Origin: Corynebacterium caspium DSM 44850
GTDB lineage: Bacteria > Actinomycetota > Actinomycetes > Mycobacteriales > Mycobacteriaceae
DNA: 64,000 nucleotides
Assembly: GCF_030440555.1 (NCBI RefSeq)
Contig: NZ_CP047118.1
Location: 558,001-622,000, forward strand
Reading direction: 5' to 3'
The position numbers and the translations under genes are program-made. Positions 40,097-50,692 of the stretch are shown piece after piece (within the stretch, counting starts at the first letter, position 1; each line of letters begins with the position of its first letter). The notes beneath the pieces are model-generated. The model was not told the DNA's origin and ran no database searches. It saw only the letters and a program-made list of their open reading frames with translations.

Positions 40097-42019
40097 TTAA
40101 AGAGTTACCGGATAATCGGGGGTATCAATCTGCGGATGGATCCGCTCCTCAATAAAGATTCCGTGCCAAATCATAAATGCCAATACTGTCCACAGGCGTC
40201 GTGAATGATCTGCAACACCTTGGCGATGCTCGGCCAACATTGCCAAAACTTCCTGTTTATTGAAAATATCGGAAGTATCTGAAGCGTTAATCACATCTAA
40301 AGCCCAGCCGTGTAGCTCTTCACCGGCTAGCCAATGTCGCATGGGAACCGGGAATCCTAATTTTTTGCGATGTAATACGTGGGCTGGAACTATATTTTCC
40401 AGGGCGCGTCGCAAAGCATATTTAGTGGTACCTTGGGCGATTTTTAGATCGTGCGGAATGGATTGCGCCACGTCAAATACAACTTTATCAAGGAAGGGCA
40501 CCCGTAATTCCAGGGAGTTAGCCATCGTGATTTTATCGGCCTTGACCAAAATATCGCCGCGCATCCAAGTAAATAAATCCAGATGCTGCATCCGAGCCAC
40601 TGGATCCATATGAGTAGATTCGGCATATATCGGAGCTGTAATTTCTCGGTGATCCCATTCGCGCCGGGCCCACGGAATTACCCTTTGCATCTGCTCAAAA
40701 TTAAAGGAGCGAGCATTGCCATAATAGCGTTCTTCCATAGTCATAGAACCGCGCTCTAGCAGGGATTTACCCTTCATACCATCGGGAAGAATCCGCGAAA
40801 GATGGTTTAGGCCTTTCCGCAAAGGGGTAGGTATATATTCAAAAGGTGCAAGGGATAGTGGTTCCTTATAAATGGTGTAGCCGCCAAATAGTTCGTCAGC
40901 GCCCTCCCCGGAAAGCACTACTTTGACGTGTTTGCGAGCTTCTGCAGCAACAAAATAGAGGGGAACTAATGACGGGTCGGCCACGGGGTCATCCAAATAC
41001 CACATAATTTTTGGCACCGCTGCGGCATATTCTTCTGGGGAAACTACCTTAATAATATGCTCTGCCCCGATAGCTGCCGCTGATTCCGCGGCCACATCAA
41101 TTTCAGAATAACCTTCGCGCTCAAATCCAGTAGTAAAGGTCAGTAAATCTGGATTATGACGCTTAGCTAAGGCTGCAATAGCCGTAGAATCTATGCCACC
41201 AGAAAGGAAGGATCCCACAGTGACATCGGCGCGCATATGCTTTGCAACGCTATCTTCTAGGGCTGCTGCAATACGGGAAAAGAGTTCTTCTTCCTGGCCT
41301 TTTGATACGGATTTGGTAATAAATTTTGGCTGGAAATAGCGCTTGATAGTAGGAGCTTTACCTGGTTCGATAAGTGCCGTGCAGCCAGATTCGAGGCGTT
41401 CAATACCTTTTTGCAAGGTTTCTGGTTCTGGCACATACTGCAGATCTACGTAGTGTTCCACCGCACGCAAATCAAGGTCGGTAGCAATATTTAAGTGGCT
41501 GGCCAAAGAAAGAATGGACTTCTTCTCTGAGGAAAACACCGTACCTGCGGGGGTGGTGGCCATAAATAGTGGCTTAATGCCGAAGGGATCGCGGCCTAAG
41601 AAAAGCTGTTTTTCGACAGCATCCCAAATAGCGAAAGCGAACATGCCGCGCAGGTGGTCAACTACTGCTTGGCCCCAGTGGTGGTAGCCCACCACAATGG
41701 TTTCAGAATCGCCTTCTGTTTTGAAGGTATACCCGGCTTCGCGCAGTTCTTGCCGAAGTTCTACGTAGTTATAAATCTCCCCATTAAAGACCAAGGTATA
41801 GCGGTCTTCGGTGTCCGCTGTCCCCCACTGTAGTGGCTGACTGGAATGCTCAATATCTACGATTGCCAGCCGATTAAATCCAAAGACGACATGGGCATCA
41901 CCGCATACTTCACTATCGTCGGGGCCACGATGTCGCATGCATTCCAGGGCAGTGGTCACTGCAGTTGAATAAGCCGGGGCAGTGCCGTCTGCTGAAAGAA
42001 AACCGAGAAGTCCACACAT
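40097..42019 (-). CDS. ltsA: Glutamine-dependent asparagine synthase homologue LtsA
   Basis: A 640-residue class II amidotransferase. MCGLLGF places the catalytic Cys at residue 2 (after Met removal it is the N-terminal nucleophile), and RHRGPDD is the glutaminase motif. SGGIDST is the ATP-pyrophosphatase motif of the synthase domain. In corynebacteria LtsA amidates diaminopimelic acid in peptidoglycan rather than making free asparagine, and loss of it causes lysozyme sensitivity. The gene order next to ctaC supports that assignment. True asparagine synthesis cannot be ruled out from sequence alone. Confidence 0.88.
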   Translation of the reverse strand: MCGLLGFLSADGTAPAYSTAVTTALECMRHRGPDDSEVCGDAHVVFGFNRLAIVDIEHSSQPLQWGTADTEDRYTLVFNGEIYNYVELRQELREAGYTFKTEGDSETIVVGYHHWGQAVVDHLRGMFAFAIWDAVEKQLFLGRDPFGIKPLFMATTPAGTVFSSEKKSILSLASHLNIATDLDLRAVEHYVDLQYVPEPETLQKGIERLESGCTALIEPGKAPTIKRYFQPKFITKSVSKGQEEELFSRIAAALEDSVAKHMRADVTVGSFLSGGIDSTAIAALAKRHNPDLLTFTTGFEREGYSEIDVAAESAAAIGAEHIIKVVSPEEYAAAVPKIMWYLDDPVADPSLVPLYFVAAEARKHVKVVLSGEGADELFGGYTIYKEPLSLAPFEYIPTPLRKGLNHLSRILPDGMKGKSLLERGSMTMEERYYGNARSFNFEQMQRVIPWARREWDHREITAPIYAESTHMDPVARMQHLDLFTWMRGDILVKADKITMANSLELRVPFLDKVVFDVAQSIPHDLKIAQGTTKYALRRALENIVPAHVLHRKKLGFPVPMRHWLAGEELHGWALDVINASDTSDIFNKQEVLAMLAEHRQGVADHSRRLWTVLAFMIWHGIFIEERIHPQIDTPDYPVTL

Positions 42020-42452
42020 AGGTTTAGACCACTCCTTAAATATTGGTTATGGGGTAATAATGGGTCCATATTTCCACGTTTTGGACCGCATTGCCGAAAA
42101 CATACCTATTTATCGCGTTGACCTGCTGGGCCTGAGGTACTCCTTAAGCTATGGGAGAACTCTTCGAGTCATCCCTAAGAAGTTACCCGATCGGGTGCAT
42201 ACTTTATGAGTACCATCATTTGGGCCGTTCGTGCTGGTAGAAATATTGGAAAACCCTAAATACCTGAAGTGCCTGTGCTATTGAACGGTATCGAGGAATT
42301 CTCTAGGGGGCCTGTGAAGATGCTGGCAGGCAGGTTAAGGCAATGCAATAAGAGGATTAGGCTATTTCGACTATTCTGCGAGATGAGAGTAAACCGTGGT
42401 TTAGATGAGCGGTTTGCCGATAAAACTGTGTGGAACGGAAAGGCAGACACAC
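42020..42452. other. Divergent ltsA-ctaC intergenic region
   Basis: About 430 bases hold the promoters of ltsA (minus) and ctaC (plus). Frames in this stretch (41982-42209, 42256-42501) lack coding character or ribosome-binding sites. I could not assign clear -35 and -10 boxes or operator palindromes. Confidence 0.4.
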
Positions 42453-43541
42453 GTGAATCAGCGAAACGGACGAGGTATCGCCAAGAAAGCAGGAGCAGCA
42501 ACGCTGCTTACTGTCGGCGCCCTCAGCCTAACTGGCTGCGACGTGACCCCTCCGGCAGCTATCGATAAGGTTTTACGCATGGGGTGGCCGGAAGGCATTA
42601 CCCCGGAAGCGCATAGCCTCGGTAACTTTTGGGTTTGGATTTGGGTAGCGGCGTGGACCATTGGAATTATCATGTGGGGACTTTTCCTCGTGGCTATCTT
42701 CCGTTGGAGCGCTAAGCGCGCCAAGCGAGAGGGTCGTGGAGAATTCCCCAAGCAGTTGCAATACAACATTCCATTGGAACTGGTGTTAACCACCATTCCG
42801 ATTGTGATTGTTATGGCTATCTTCTTCTTCACCACCCAAGCACAAAATAAAGTTACTGCCCTTGATAAAAACCCAGAAGTAACTGTGGACGTCACGGGAT
42901 TCCAGTGGAACTGGAAATTCGGTTATGCCGAAATTGACCAAAAGCTTTCTCCCACTGGCTCTAAGTACATGGGTGAGGATCCTGCACGTCAGCAACAGGC
43001 CGCAGATAGTGCCATGCAGCCTGATGTAAATGGAAATCTTCCAATCCACGGCAAGTCCAAGAAGGATCTTTCCTACTTGCACTTCAATAAGATTGAAACC
43101 CTAGGTACCACCGAAGAAATTCCGGTACTAGTGCTTCCTTCACATACTCCAATCGAGTTCCGTTTAGCTTCCGCTGACGTATCGCACTCTTTCTGGATTC
43201 CGGAATTCTTATTCAAGCGAGATGTTTATTCTCACCCGGAGACCAACCAGCAGCAGCGAGCTTTCCAGGTAGAAGAAATTGAACGCGAAGGTGCTTTTGT
43301 TGGCCGTTGTGCTGAGCTTTGCGGTACCTATCACGCAATGATGAACTTCGAACTGCGGGTAGTCACTGCAGATCAGTTCCGTGAGTATCTCAAGTTCCGC
43401 AATGAGAATCCGCAGGCTCCGAACTCTGAGGCTTTGCGTCATATTGGCGAAGAGCCTTATGCCATCACCACGCACCCCTTCAATACTGATCGTGCAACTC
43501 CCGACGGCAATAATTACGTCGACAATAATAAAGCCGCTTAG
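42453..43541 (+). CDS. ctaC: Cytochrome c oxidase subunit II
   Basis: CtaC carries the CuA centre that receives electrons from the diheme QcrC in the bc1-aa3 supercomplex. The start is GTG 42453, with GGAAAGG twelve bases upstream and a lipoprotein signal ending in LSLTGC. Two transmembrane helices follow. The C-terminal domain has the CuA ligands in [12 protein letters not shown] together with His in DVSHSFW. The loop around residues 170-215 is longer than in minimal subunit II proteins, as in other corynebacteria. ctaF follows 20 bases downstream. Confidence 0.95.
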   Translation: MNQRNGRGIAKKAGAATLLTVGALSLTGCDVTPPAAIDKVLRMGWPEGITPEAHSLGNFWVWIWVAAWTIGIIMWGLFLVAIFRWSAKRAKREGRGEFPKQLQYNIPLELVLTTIPIVIVMAIFFFTTQAQNKVTALDKNPEVTVDVTGFQWNWKFGYAEIDQKLSPTGSKYMGEDPARQQQAADSAMQPDVNGNLPIHGKSKKDLSYLHFNKIETLGTTEEIPVLVLPSHTPIEFRLASADVSHSFWIPEFLFKRDVYSHPETNQQQRAFQVEEIEREGAFVGRCAELCGTYHAMMNFELRVVTADQFREYLKFRNENPQAPNSEALRHIGEEPYAITTHPFNTDRATPDGNNYVDNNKAA

Positions 43542-43561
43542 GCGCCATAAGGAGCAAGACA

Positions 43562-43993
43562 ATGAAATCTGGTTCTCGCGTGATGTATGGCATCACCATG
43601 TTCCTCTTCATCATGGTGATCATCTACACGCCCGCTACGATCTTCGTTAAAGATGATGCTTGGATTTATGGCATTGAGTGGGCTGGAGTAGTTGCCCTAA
43701 CCTTGGCTACTTTATTGGCCCTGATGTTGGCTGTATACCTACAGTTCACTGAACGGCGTTCCGATATCTTGCCAGAGGATTGGGAAGAGGCCGAAATTGC
43801 CGATAAGGCTGGCATCCTCGGATTCTTTAGCCCGTCTTCGATTTGGCCAGTAGCGATGTCTGGAGCCATTTTGGTTCTAGGTCTGGGTATCATCTATATG
43901 CATTATTGGTTGATTGTGCTTGGGGCAGCGCTCTTGGTCTACACCACCGTGCGACTGAGTATGCAATACGGTCTGCCACGCGAAAAGCACTAA
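43562..43993 (+). CDS. ctaF: Cytochrome c oxidase subunit IV
   Basis: A 143-residue actinobacterial subunit IV with four transmembrane helices in two pairs (residues about 8-28 and 36-58, then 92-110 and 113-130). A charged segment ([21 protein letters not shown]) separates the pairs. It is part of the aa3 oxidase. AAGGAG precedes its ATG, and it shares an operon with ctaC. Confidence 0.93.
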   Translation: MKSGSRVMYGITMFLFIMVIIYTPATIFVKDDAWIYGIEWAGVVALTLATLLALMLAVYLQFTERRSDILPEDWEEAEIADKAGILGFFSPSSIWPVAMSGAILVLGLGIIYMHYWLIVLGAALLVYTTVRLSMQYGLPREKH

Positions 43994-44058
43994 GGCTTTA
44001 ATAAATCTTGAGCTTTAATTAGGTAGCTTTCCGCACAGTTAAAGCCGCCGAAAACAAG

Positions 44059-44098
44059 GCCGTCTAGTTCCCTGACCGAGGGAGCTAGGCGGTTTTGT
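44059..44098 (+). terminator. Terminator of ctaC-ctaF
   Basis: CCGTCTAGTTCCCT and AGGGAGCTAGGCGG pair with two wobble positions, followed by TTTTGTTC. Confidence 0.8.
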
Positions 44099-44634
44099 TC
44101 TACTCAGGGTCGGATAGCAAGCAGGAAAGTTCCCAGATGTGATTCCGGGGGTATAAATCCACATATTTCAGGCATGGGTACCCTAAGTAAGCGAAATCGT
44201 ACTACTCCGTTGTGTTGAATAAGAAAATGTGCCCTCAGCTGCATATACGGCTCAAGTATCGGATTAATCATTTGGGGTGGAGGGGGTATGGATGATTATT
44301 CTGCGTCCTAAAGGATGATGTGTTGGGGGCATACGAAAGGCGGGGTTGTCACCTTCAAAATGCTGCATTTTTCAACGAGCCCGCAACCGTTAAAAGCGCG
44401 AAATTTAGGCAGTGGGGAAGCGTTATTAAGTGAAAGCAGTCACGTAACAACCTATAGAACTATGAGGCAAAGCCTGTGACCTGCATTAACCCTGTGTCGT
44501 AAAGCGGTATCAAAAAGTTCCTGAGAATTTAAATAAAAAAATAACCCGCAATTAGCTTGAAAAAAACTGTGGAAAACATGGCTACTGGCCGAAAGTTTCG
44601 GGGGCAACGAAGTGCTCAGAGCGGCTATGGCGAC

Positions 44635-44640
44635 CATACT
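44635..44640 (+). promoter_or_regulatory. -10 box of ctaE
   Basis: CATACT ends seven bases before GTG 44648. There is no Shine-Dalgarno sequence, so a leaderless mRNA is likely. Confidence 0.4.
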
Positions 44641-44647
44641 TATAAAC

Positions 44648-45262
44648 GTGACGAGCGCAATTTCAAACCCCAGTACGACGGGACCACAACGAGTTCCGGC
44701 ACTGAACCGACCCAATATGGTCAGTGTCGGCACCATCTTGTTCCTGTCCCAGGAATTGATGTTCTTCGCCGGACTATTCGCGATGTGGTTCACCTCGCGA
44801 GCTAATGGCCAGTCAGGAGACTGGAGCGAACAAACTGAGCACCTCAATACGTGGTATGCCGCAGTTATTACGGTCGTTCTAGTCACCTCCTCTGTAACCT
44901 CGCAGTTCGGCGTCTTCGCAGCAGAAAGAGGTGACGTCTATAAACTCCGGACCTGGTACATTGTCACGATCGCATTAGGTGCGATCTTCTTGTGCCTGCA
45001 GGGATATGAATACTTCCACTTGATCGAAGCCGGCGTAACTATTCCTAGTTCCGTATTTGCATCGGTCTTCTTCATAACAACAGGTTTCCACGCAGCTCAC
45101 GTGCTGGCAGGTGTTCTTGCCTTCGTAGTGATTTTGCTGCGTATTTGGAAGGCCAAGTTCACCCCAGCACAAGCAACCGCAGCCATGGCAGTTTCGTACT
45201 ACTGGCACTTTGTTGACGTCATCTGGATTGGACTGTTCTTCATTGTTTATGTGATTCAGTAA
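44648..45262 (+). CDS. ctaE: Cytochrome c oxidase subunit III
   Basis: CtaE is a core subunit of the aa3 oxidase without redox centres. The 204-residue protein has five transmembrane helices and the family motifs SQELMFFAGLFA and TGFHAAHVLAG, and ends YYWHFVDVIWIGLF. GTG 44648 (VTSAISNP…) gives the N-terminus usual in corynebacteria. The gene leads the ctaE-qcrC-qcrA-qcrB operon. Confidence 0.95.
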   Translation: MTSAISNPSTTGPQRVPALNRPNMVSVGTILFLSQELMFFAGLFAMWFTSRANGQSGDWSEQTEHLNTWYAAVITVVLVTSSVTSQFGVFAAERGDVYKLRTWYIVTIALGAIFLCLQGYEYFHLIEAGVTIPSSVFASVFFITTGFHAAHVLAGVLAFVVILLRIWKAKFTPAQATAAMAVSYYWHFVDVIWIGLFFIVYVIQ

Positions 45263-45340
45263 GCCATTTGGCTAGCAGATATTCGCTAAAAAATGAATTT
45301 CAAGTCCACTCCAGTCCGCACATCTCGATAAAGGTTAACG

Positions 45341-46225
45341 ATGGATACCAACCGAAACATGACTGAAAGCGGCCCCGGCCGTCAGTCTGGCCATAAGGCT
45401 CGTACCCGCCGCAAAATGCGGCGTACGGCTAGCGGCGCTTTGGCGCTTACCCTTGGCCTGACCGGCGCTGGTCTGCTGGCAAGCGCCATGACTCCTGACG
45501 CGCAGGTTGCCACCGCTGCTCGTGATGATCAAGCTCTAATTCAAGAAGGCAAAGACATCTACGATGTTGCATGTATTACCTGCCACGGAGAAAACCTCCA
45601 AGGTATTAAAGACCGTGGTCCTTCTTTGATTGGTGTCGGCGCCGGTGCTGTGTACTTCCAAGTGCACTCTGGCCGCATGCCCATGATGTCTAATGACGCA
45701 CAGGCAGAACGTAAAGCACCGCGCTACACCGAAAGTCAAGCACTAGCTATGGCTGCATATATTGCAGCCCAAGGCGGCGGTCCAGATCTGGTTTATGACC
45801 CAGATGGTTCAATCGCTATGGAAAGCCTCCGCGGCAAGAATTTCGACGGAAAGATTGATCCCGCCGATATTAGCCGTGGCTCCGAGCTCTTCCGGCTAAA
45901 TTGTGCCTCTTGCCATAATTTCACTGGACGTGGCGGCGCCCTATCTTCTGGTAAATACGCTCCGGTACTAGACCCTGCAAACGAGCAGGAAATATACCAA
46001 GCGATGCTTACTGGTCCCCAAAATATGCCTAAGTTCTCGGACCGTCAGCTCACTGCTGATGAGAAGAAGGACATCATCGCTTATATCAAAGCCAGTTCTG
46101 AAACGCCTTCACCCGGTGGCTGGTCATTAGGTGGTATTGGTCCAGTTGCTGAAGGCTTCTTCATGTGGTTCGTGGGGATCGTGGCACTGATTGTCGCTGC
46201 TATCTGGATTGGAACGCGCTCATGA
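45341..46225 (+). CDS. qcrC: Diheme cytochrome c of the bc1 complex
   Basis: QcrC replaces free cytochrome c and passes electrons from the bc1 complex directly to CuA of CtaC. The 294-residue protein has an N-terminal signal anchor, two heme-binding motifs (CITCH and CASCH) and a C-terminal membrane helix. Axial Met ligands are likely in the MPMM and NMPKF segments. Its stop codon overlaps the qcrA start (ATGA). Confidence 0.96.
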   Translation: MDTNRNMTESGPGRQSGHKARTRRKMRRTASGALALTLGLTGAGLLASAMTPDAQVATAARDDQALIQEGKDIYDVACITCHGENLQGIKDRGPSLIGVGAGAVYFQVHSGRMPMMSNDAQAERKAPRYTESQALAMAAYIAAQGGGPDLVYDPDGSIAMESLRGKNFDGKIDPADISRGSELFRLNCASCHNFTGRGGALSSGKYAPVLDPANEQEIYQAMLTGPQNMPKFSDRQLTADEKKDIIAYIKASSETPSPGGWSLGGIGPVAEGFFMWFVGIVALIVAAIWIGTRS

Positions 46226-47442
46226 GCAACGAAAATAAAAATTACACCAGCGCCCAATTGCGCTCCATGAGCAATGATGAGCTAGCGCGTTTGGGCACTG
46301 AGCTTGACGGCGTTACTGTTGCTTACCGCAAGGAACGCTTTCCGGTAGAAAATGATCCCGCCGAAAAACGAGCCGTCATAGGTCTAAATATTTGGCTAGC
46401 ACTAGCCATTATTTCTGGCTTGGGATTCTTAGCCGTATATATTCTGTGGCCCTGGCACTATCGCGGTCACGGAGAATCCGGACTCTGGGCCTACACCTTC
46501 TATACTCCACTGCTTGGTTTGACCTCTGGTCTTTCCATTATTTCCCTGGGCGTATGGTGTGTGCAGTTTGTTAAGAAAATGATTCCGGAAGAAATTGCGG
46601 TGCAAAAGCGCCACGATGGTCCTTCGGATGAAGTAGACCGTCAAACTATGACGGCTCTGCTTAACGACGCCTGGACTACCTCCACTTTGGGTCGTCGCAA
46701 AGCTATGCAAGGTTTGCTCGGCGGTGGGGCAGTAGTAGCTGGTCTAGTAGTCGGCGCTCCTCTAGTTGGCGGCATGATCCACAATCCGTGGAAAGCCCGT
46801 GAAATGAACTATCACGGTGACGGAACCTTGTGGACTTCAGGATGGTCATTGCAACGTCAAGGCGTGAAGCTGTACTTGGGTCGCGATACTTCTGCAATTG
46901 CTGAAAAGCATAAGACCGATACCGGCACGCACTTTAGTACGCAGGGTATTTCTCGCCTGGTGCGGATGCGCCCTGAAGACCTAGATGCCGCAGGTATGGA
47001 AACTGTATTCCCCTTGGCTGCCGAAGACGTTAATGATGGTGATCTTTATGATCCACAACGTGACGTATACGAAAACCACATGCACTCTATTCACGGACCA
47101 CGCAATGCAGTTATGCTAATTCGCTTGCGTAACTCCGATGCCGCCAAGGTCGTAGAACGTGCAGGCCAGGAAGATTTCCACTACGGCGATTACTACGCCT
47201 ACTCCAAGATTTGTACCCATATTGGTTGCCCGACTTCGCTCTATGAGGCGCAGACCAATCGCATTCTTTGCCCGTGCCACCAGTCTCAGTTTGACGCTTT
47301 GCAACACGGCAAGCCAGTCTTCGGACCAGCCGCCCGTGCTCTCCCGCAGCTGCCAATTACTGTTGATGAAGATGGCTACCTTATCGCCCGGGATGACTTC
47401 ATTGAGCCCGTCGGCCCGGCTTTCTGGGAGCGTAGGTCCTAA
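46222..47442 (+). CDS. qcrA: Rieske iron-sulphur subunit of the bc1 complex
   Basis: The 406-residue protein has three N-terminal transmembrane helices (two near residues 55-125 and one near 160-190), as in actinobacteria, and a C-terminal Rieske domain. The cluster ligands are in CTHIGC and CPCHQSQFD. It takes electrons from menaquinol and hands them to QcrC. The start is ATG 46222, overlapping qcrC by four bases, and it overlaps qcrB by one base. Confidence 0.96.
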   Translation: MSNENKNYTSAQLRSMSNDELARLGTELDGVTVAYRKERFPVENDPAEKRAVIGLNIWLALAIISGLGFLAVYILWPWHYRGHGESGLWAYTFYTPLLGLTSGLSIISLGVWCVQFVKKMIPEEIAVQKRHDGPSDEVDRQTMTALLNDAWTTSTLGRRKAMQGLLGGGAVVAGLVVGAPLVGGMIHNPWKAREMNYHGDGTLWTSGWSLQRQGVKLYLGRDTSAIAEKHKTDTGTHFSTQGISRLVRMRPEDLDAAGMETVFPLAAEDVNDGDLYDPQRDVYENHMHSIHGPRNAVMLIRLRNSDAAKVVERAGQEDFHYGDYYAYSKICTHIGCPTSLYEAQTNRILCPCHQSQFDALQHGKPVFGPAARALPQLPITVDEDGYLIARDDFIEPVGPAFWERRS

Positions 47443-49067
47443 TGAGTAATAAACTTGCCGAGATAGGCAACAACATAGATTCCCGCTATACGGCTGCGGC
47501 CGGTATGCGGCGTCAGATCAATAAAGTATTTCCAACTCACTGGTCATTTATGCTCGGTGAGATTGCACTGTACAGCTTTATTATCTTGCTGCTAACTGGT
47601 GTTTATCTAGCCCTGTTCTTCGACCCGTCTATCACTAAGGTGATTTATGACGGCGCATATCTTCCGCTTAATGGCGTGGAGATGTCGCGTGCATATCACA
47701 CTGCTTTAGATCTTTCTTTTGAAGTGCGTGGTGGACTATTTGTTCGTCAGATGCACCACTGGGCAGCCTTGATGTTCATGTTCTCGATGGTGGCTCACAT
47801 GCTGCGCATCTTCTTCACCGGGGCATTCCGTCGCCCTCGTGAAGCTAACTGGATTATTGGCTGCACCTTGCTCTTGCTAGGTATGGCTGAAGGCTTCATG
47901 GGCTATTCCTTGCCCGATGATTTGCTCTCCGGTGTAGGTCTGCGAATTATGTCCGCCATCGTGGTTAGCTTGCCAATTATTGGCACCTGGTTGCACTGGC
48001 TCATTTTCGGTGGAGACTTCCCCTCCGAACTGATGCTAGATCGCTTCTATATTGCCCACGTATTGATCATTCCTGGCATTATTCTTGGCTTGATCGCGGC
48101 TCACTTAGCTCTAGTTTGGTACCAGAAGCACACCCAGTTCCCTGGAGCTGGGCGTACCGAAAATAATGTTGTAGGTATTCGGATTCTGCCAGTATTTGCT
48201 GTTAAATCCGTAGGTTTCGGGCTACTTACTGCAGGTACCTTGGCTTTGATGGCCGGTCTTACCAGCATTAACGCTATTTGGAATCTAGGCCCTTATAACC
48301 CTGCTCAAGTATCTGCTGGTTCCCAGCCCGATATTTATATGCTGTGGACTGACGGTCTAGCTCGTGTAATGCCGGCATGGGAACTCTACCTTGGCCCTTA
48401 TACTATTCCGGGTGTTTTCTGGGTAGCTCTAATTGCTGGACTCTGCGTAGCACTACTTATCTCCTATCCATTTATTGAAGCCAAAGCTACTGGCGACACC
48501 GCTCACCACAACCTGCTGCAACGTCCGCGTGACGTCCCGGTACGTTCTGGTCTTGGCGCCATGGCTTTGACCTTCTTCATCTTGCTTACGATCTCTGGTG
48601 GTAACGACATCATCGCCTACCACTTCCAGATTTCGCTGAATGCAATGACCTGGGTAGGACGTATTGGCCTGGTAATTCTGCCTCCGCTGGCTTATTTCAT
48701 TACATACCGTATTTGTATCGGCCTCCAGCGTGCAGACCGTGAAGTCTTGGAGCACGGTATCGAAACCGGTACCATCCTCCAGCTTCCCAACGGTGCATTC
48801 GTGGAAGTACACCAGCCCCTTGGTCCTGTAGACGAGCACGGACATCCAATTCCGCTCGAATACGCCGGAGCTAAAGTACCGCACCAGCTCAATGAACTCG
48901 GTTTTGCAGATCGACTTTCCTATGGATCTTTGTTCAAGCCAGATCCTGAACATATTCAAGAGCAGAAGCGTCGCATCGCTATAGCTAACCACGAGGAAGA
49001 GTTAAATACTCTAGCTAACCTCAACGAAGCTAATCGCGAAATCGACAAGCTGCAGGGCAAAGAATAA
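47442..49067 (+). CDS. qcrB: Cytochrome b subunit of the bc1 complex
   Basis: QcrB holds the two b hemes and the menaquinol sites. The 541-residue protein has eight or more transmembrane helices, heme-ligand His residues in [20 protein letters not shown] and in the later helix ([12 protein letters not shown]), and a long hydrophilic C-terminal tail (about residues 410-541) typical of actinobacteria. It is the last gene of the operon and is followed by a strong terminator. Confidence 0.96.
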   Translation: MSNKLAEIGNNIDSRYTAAAGMRRQINKVFPTHWSFMLGEIALYSFIILLLTGVYLALFFDPSITKVIYDGAYLPLNGVEMSRAYHTALDLSFEVRGGLFVRQMHHWAALMFMFSMVAHMLRIFFTGAFRRPREANWIIGCTLLLLGMAEGFMGYSLPDDLLSGVGLRIMSAIVVSLPIIGTWLHWLIFGGDFPSELMLDRFYIAHVLIIPGIILGLIAAHLALVWYQKHTQFPGAGRTENNVVGIRILPVFAVKSVGFGLLTAGTLALMAGLTSINAIWNLGPYNPAQVSAGSQPDIYMLWTDGLARVMPAWELYLGPYTIPGVFWVALIAGLCVALLISYPFIEAKATGDTAHHNLLQRPRDVPVRSGLGAMALTFFILLTISGGNDIIAYHFQISLNAMTWVGRIGLVILPPLAYFITYRICIGLQRADREVLEHGIETGTILQLPNGAFVEVHQPLGPVDEHGHPIPLEYAGAKVPHQLNELGFADRLSYGSLFKPDPEHIQEQKRRIAIANHEEELNTLANLNEANREIDKLQGKE

Positions 49068-49122
49068 GTACACCGCATCTGCTACTCCCTAACAGCAGCG
49101 CTCGGCTGTTAGAAAAGAAGTG

Positions 49123-49154
49123 AAGGAACCCACCTATCCGGTGGGTTCCTTTTA
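49123..49154 (+). terminator. Terminator of ctaE-qcrCAB
   Basis: AAGGAACCCACC and GGTGGGTTCCTT pair with a five-base loop, then TTTATATATT. Confidence 0.9.
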
Positions 49155-49498
49155 TATATTAAGGAATGTTTCGCTTAGGCCGACACCTGATTAGGGCAAC
49201 ACCTGAGAAGAAGCCGCAGCCGATAACTCGGGCTCAATATGGCGCCAAATATCTCTGATGCCCCTAGAGTTGCAAATGAGAGTACTGATAACTCCAACCC
49301 TTAGTTTAGGAAAGCGCTAGTTATATGGTCTAGGCATAGACGCTTCATTTTTGAATTATTTCTGCAGAATTCATCGAAAATAGCTTAAAAGGTCTGTTAT
49401 TTGAGATATCTGAAGTGGCTATTGTTTATATACTTACTCAGACTAATGGGCAGAGTTTATCGGTGAGTTAGCTTTTGTTTTAGGCGCTTTTCGTTTAA

Positions 49499-49514
49499 AG
49501 TGACAAACCTCACA
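49499..49514. promoter_or_regulatory. GlxR/CRP-like site
   Basis: AGTGA-CAAACC-TCACA has the half-site spacing of the GlxR consensus TGTGA-N6-TCACA, with one mismatch. GlxR is the cAMP-type global regulator of corynebacteria. The match is by eye. Confidence 0.4.
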
Positions 49515-49520
49515 ATGATG

Positions 49521-49536
49521 TACTTAGTACTAAGTA
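49521..49536. repeat. Perfect 16-base palindrome
   Basis: TACTTAGTACTAAGTA equals its own reverse complement. It lies seven bases after the GlxR-like site and just before the possible riboswitch, so it could be an operator or an early hairpin in the leader. Confidence 0.6.
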
Positions 49537-49539
49537 TCA

Positions 49540-49665
49540 AAAAGATCAATACAGGTTAAAGGTTTCAACCTAGGGGTGAACCCTGGCTTGAAGTGCCTGG
49601 TAGGGGGATATCTTTTTGGTAACGGCTTGGCCCCAAACTGTCCGTGCGTACTGGTGGAACGAGAA
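49540..49665 (+). ncRNA. Possible ydaO/yuaA-like (c-di-AMP) riboswitch
   Basis: The leader contains GGGGTGAACC, then a short hairpin, then GTAGGGG, and further on GCCCCAAACTGTCCGTGCGTA. The same elements in the same order occur in the c-di-AMP riboswitch (GGGGUGAAUC, hairpin, GUAGGG, GCCCGAACCCGACAGCUAAC). That class is known upstream of cell-wall hydrolase genes (NlpC/P60, Rpf) in actinobacteria, which fits the following gene. Several conserved positions differ, and the closing helix was not confirmed. It may be a divergent or decayed version. Confidence 0.4.
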
Positions 49666-49820
49666 GATCTTGTTTTCCAAGATTTTGATAACGAGGAGAT
49701 AACGAAGCTGAGCCACGGGTGCCGCTGGACAAGCGTCGTTGCAGTTTCGTAACCTAATTGAGACATTCATGAGAAGTGTTCATGTTCTCATTATCGAAAA
49801 TCTGAATTGGAGTTTCATTC

Positions 49821-50441
49821 GTGGCTAAGCACCGTAAGCAGGATAAGAGTTCGGTTCGCCGTGTGGCTACCGCCTCCGCGCTTGCCGTAGGCGCAGTTGC
49901 CCTGGCACCCGGCACCGCCAATGCAGCCCAAGTATTCGTTCCTGATACTGGCATCATGGTCGACGTTCCCGGGATTGAGAATATTCCTGGTATTCAATCG
50001 GTACCTGGCGTCGAGCAGTGGATTCCTTCCCTGTCTAGCCAGGCATCAATGGGTAATTACAGCGCAAATATAAGCGGTTCTTCTAGCAATGCTCCGGTAG
50101 TTGGAAACAACATTGTAGAAATTGCGCAAAGTAAGATCGGCGCTCCTTATGTATATGGCGCGGCAGGTCCTACCGCATTCGACTGCTCAGGGTTTACCTC
50201 TTGGGTATATTCACAGGTTGGAAAGGCCATCCCGCGTACCTCACAATCACAGGTAGCTGCTGGCGTTCCAGTTGCTTATAACGATCTGCGCCCTGGCGAT
50301 ATCGTCGCTTTCTACGGAGGAGCTTCTCACGTAGGTATTTACGCCGGCAATGGTCAAATCATTGACGCTCTTAACTCTGGTGTTCCCGTAGGACTTCGTC
50401 CGCTTTCGTTAATGCCTTTCCACTCCGCTGTTCGGTTCTAG
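49821..50441 (+). CDS. Secreted NlpC/P60 peptidoglycan hydrolase
   Basis: The 206-residue protein has a signal peptide (KHRKQDKSSVRRVATASAL…, cleavage after ANA) and a C-terminal NlpC/P60 domain. The catalytic Cys is in DCSGFTSWVY, the His in ASHVGIYAG and the third residue further on near IIDAL. Such enzymes cut the peptide stem of peptidoglycan during daughter-cell separation. It begins with GTG 49821, with GGAG about ten bases upstream. It lies before a second hydrolase of the same family and after the respiratory operon, as in C. glutamicum. Confidence 0.92.
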   Translation: MAKHRKQDKSSVRRVATASALAVGAVALAPGTANAAQVFVPDTGIMVDVPGIENIPGIQSVPGVEQWIPSLSSQASMGNYSANISGSSSNAPVVGNNIVEIAQSKIGAPYVYGAAGPTAFDCSGFTSWVYSQVGKAIPRTSQSQVAAGVPVAYNDLRPGDIVAFYGGASHVGIYAGNGQIIDALNSGVPVGLRPLSLMPFHSAVRF

Positions 50442-50692
50442 AGTTTAATTTTAGAATTTAATAAAGCAGGATGCTCGTGCCGTGGCTAGTAGCTGCGGCT
50501 TTTGGCATATTTGGGCTGAAATCCTAAATATTTGAAAAGATTTCGATCGATAAACCGACCGAGTCATTTGTCTCAAGTGCCACTCCAGTCACATTGGTTT
50601 CAGTTTTGCTGGGCTCTTGGTAACTGCAAAAAATCCGCTTTATAGTAGGGCGATATATTCTTTTAAAAAGATCCAGCTAGGGGAGTGGATAC

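Larger units (their letters stand above)
43994..44647 (+). other. ctaF-ctaE intergenic region
   Basis: About 650 bases. It holds the ctaCF terminator (44059-44098) and, at the right end, the ctaE promoter. Frames at 44452-44886 (minus) and 44557-44805 (plus) overlap ctaE and are not coding. No RNA gene or palindromic operator was clear. Confidence 0.5.
49068..49820 (+). other. Regulatory region before the first NlpC/P60 gene
   Basis: About 750 bases without a gene. It holds the qcrB terminator, a GlxR-like site (49499-49514), a 16-base perfect palindrome (49521-49536) and a ydaO-like leader candidate (49540-49665). The stretch 49160-49480 holds nothing I can name. Confidence 0.55.
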
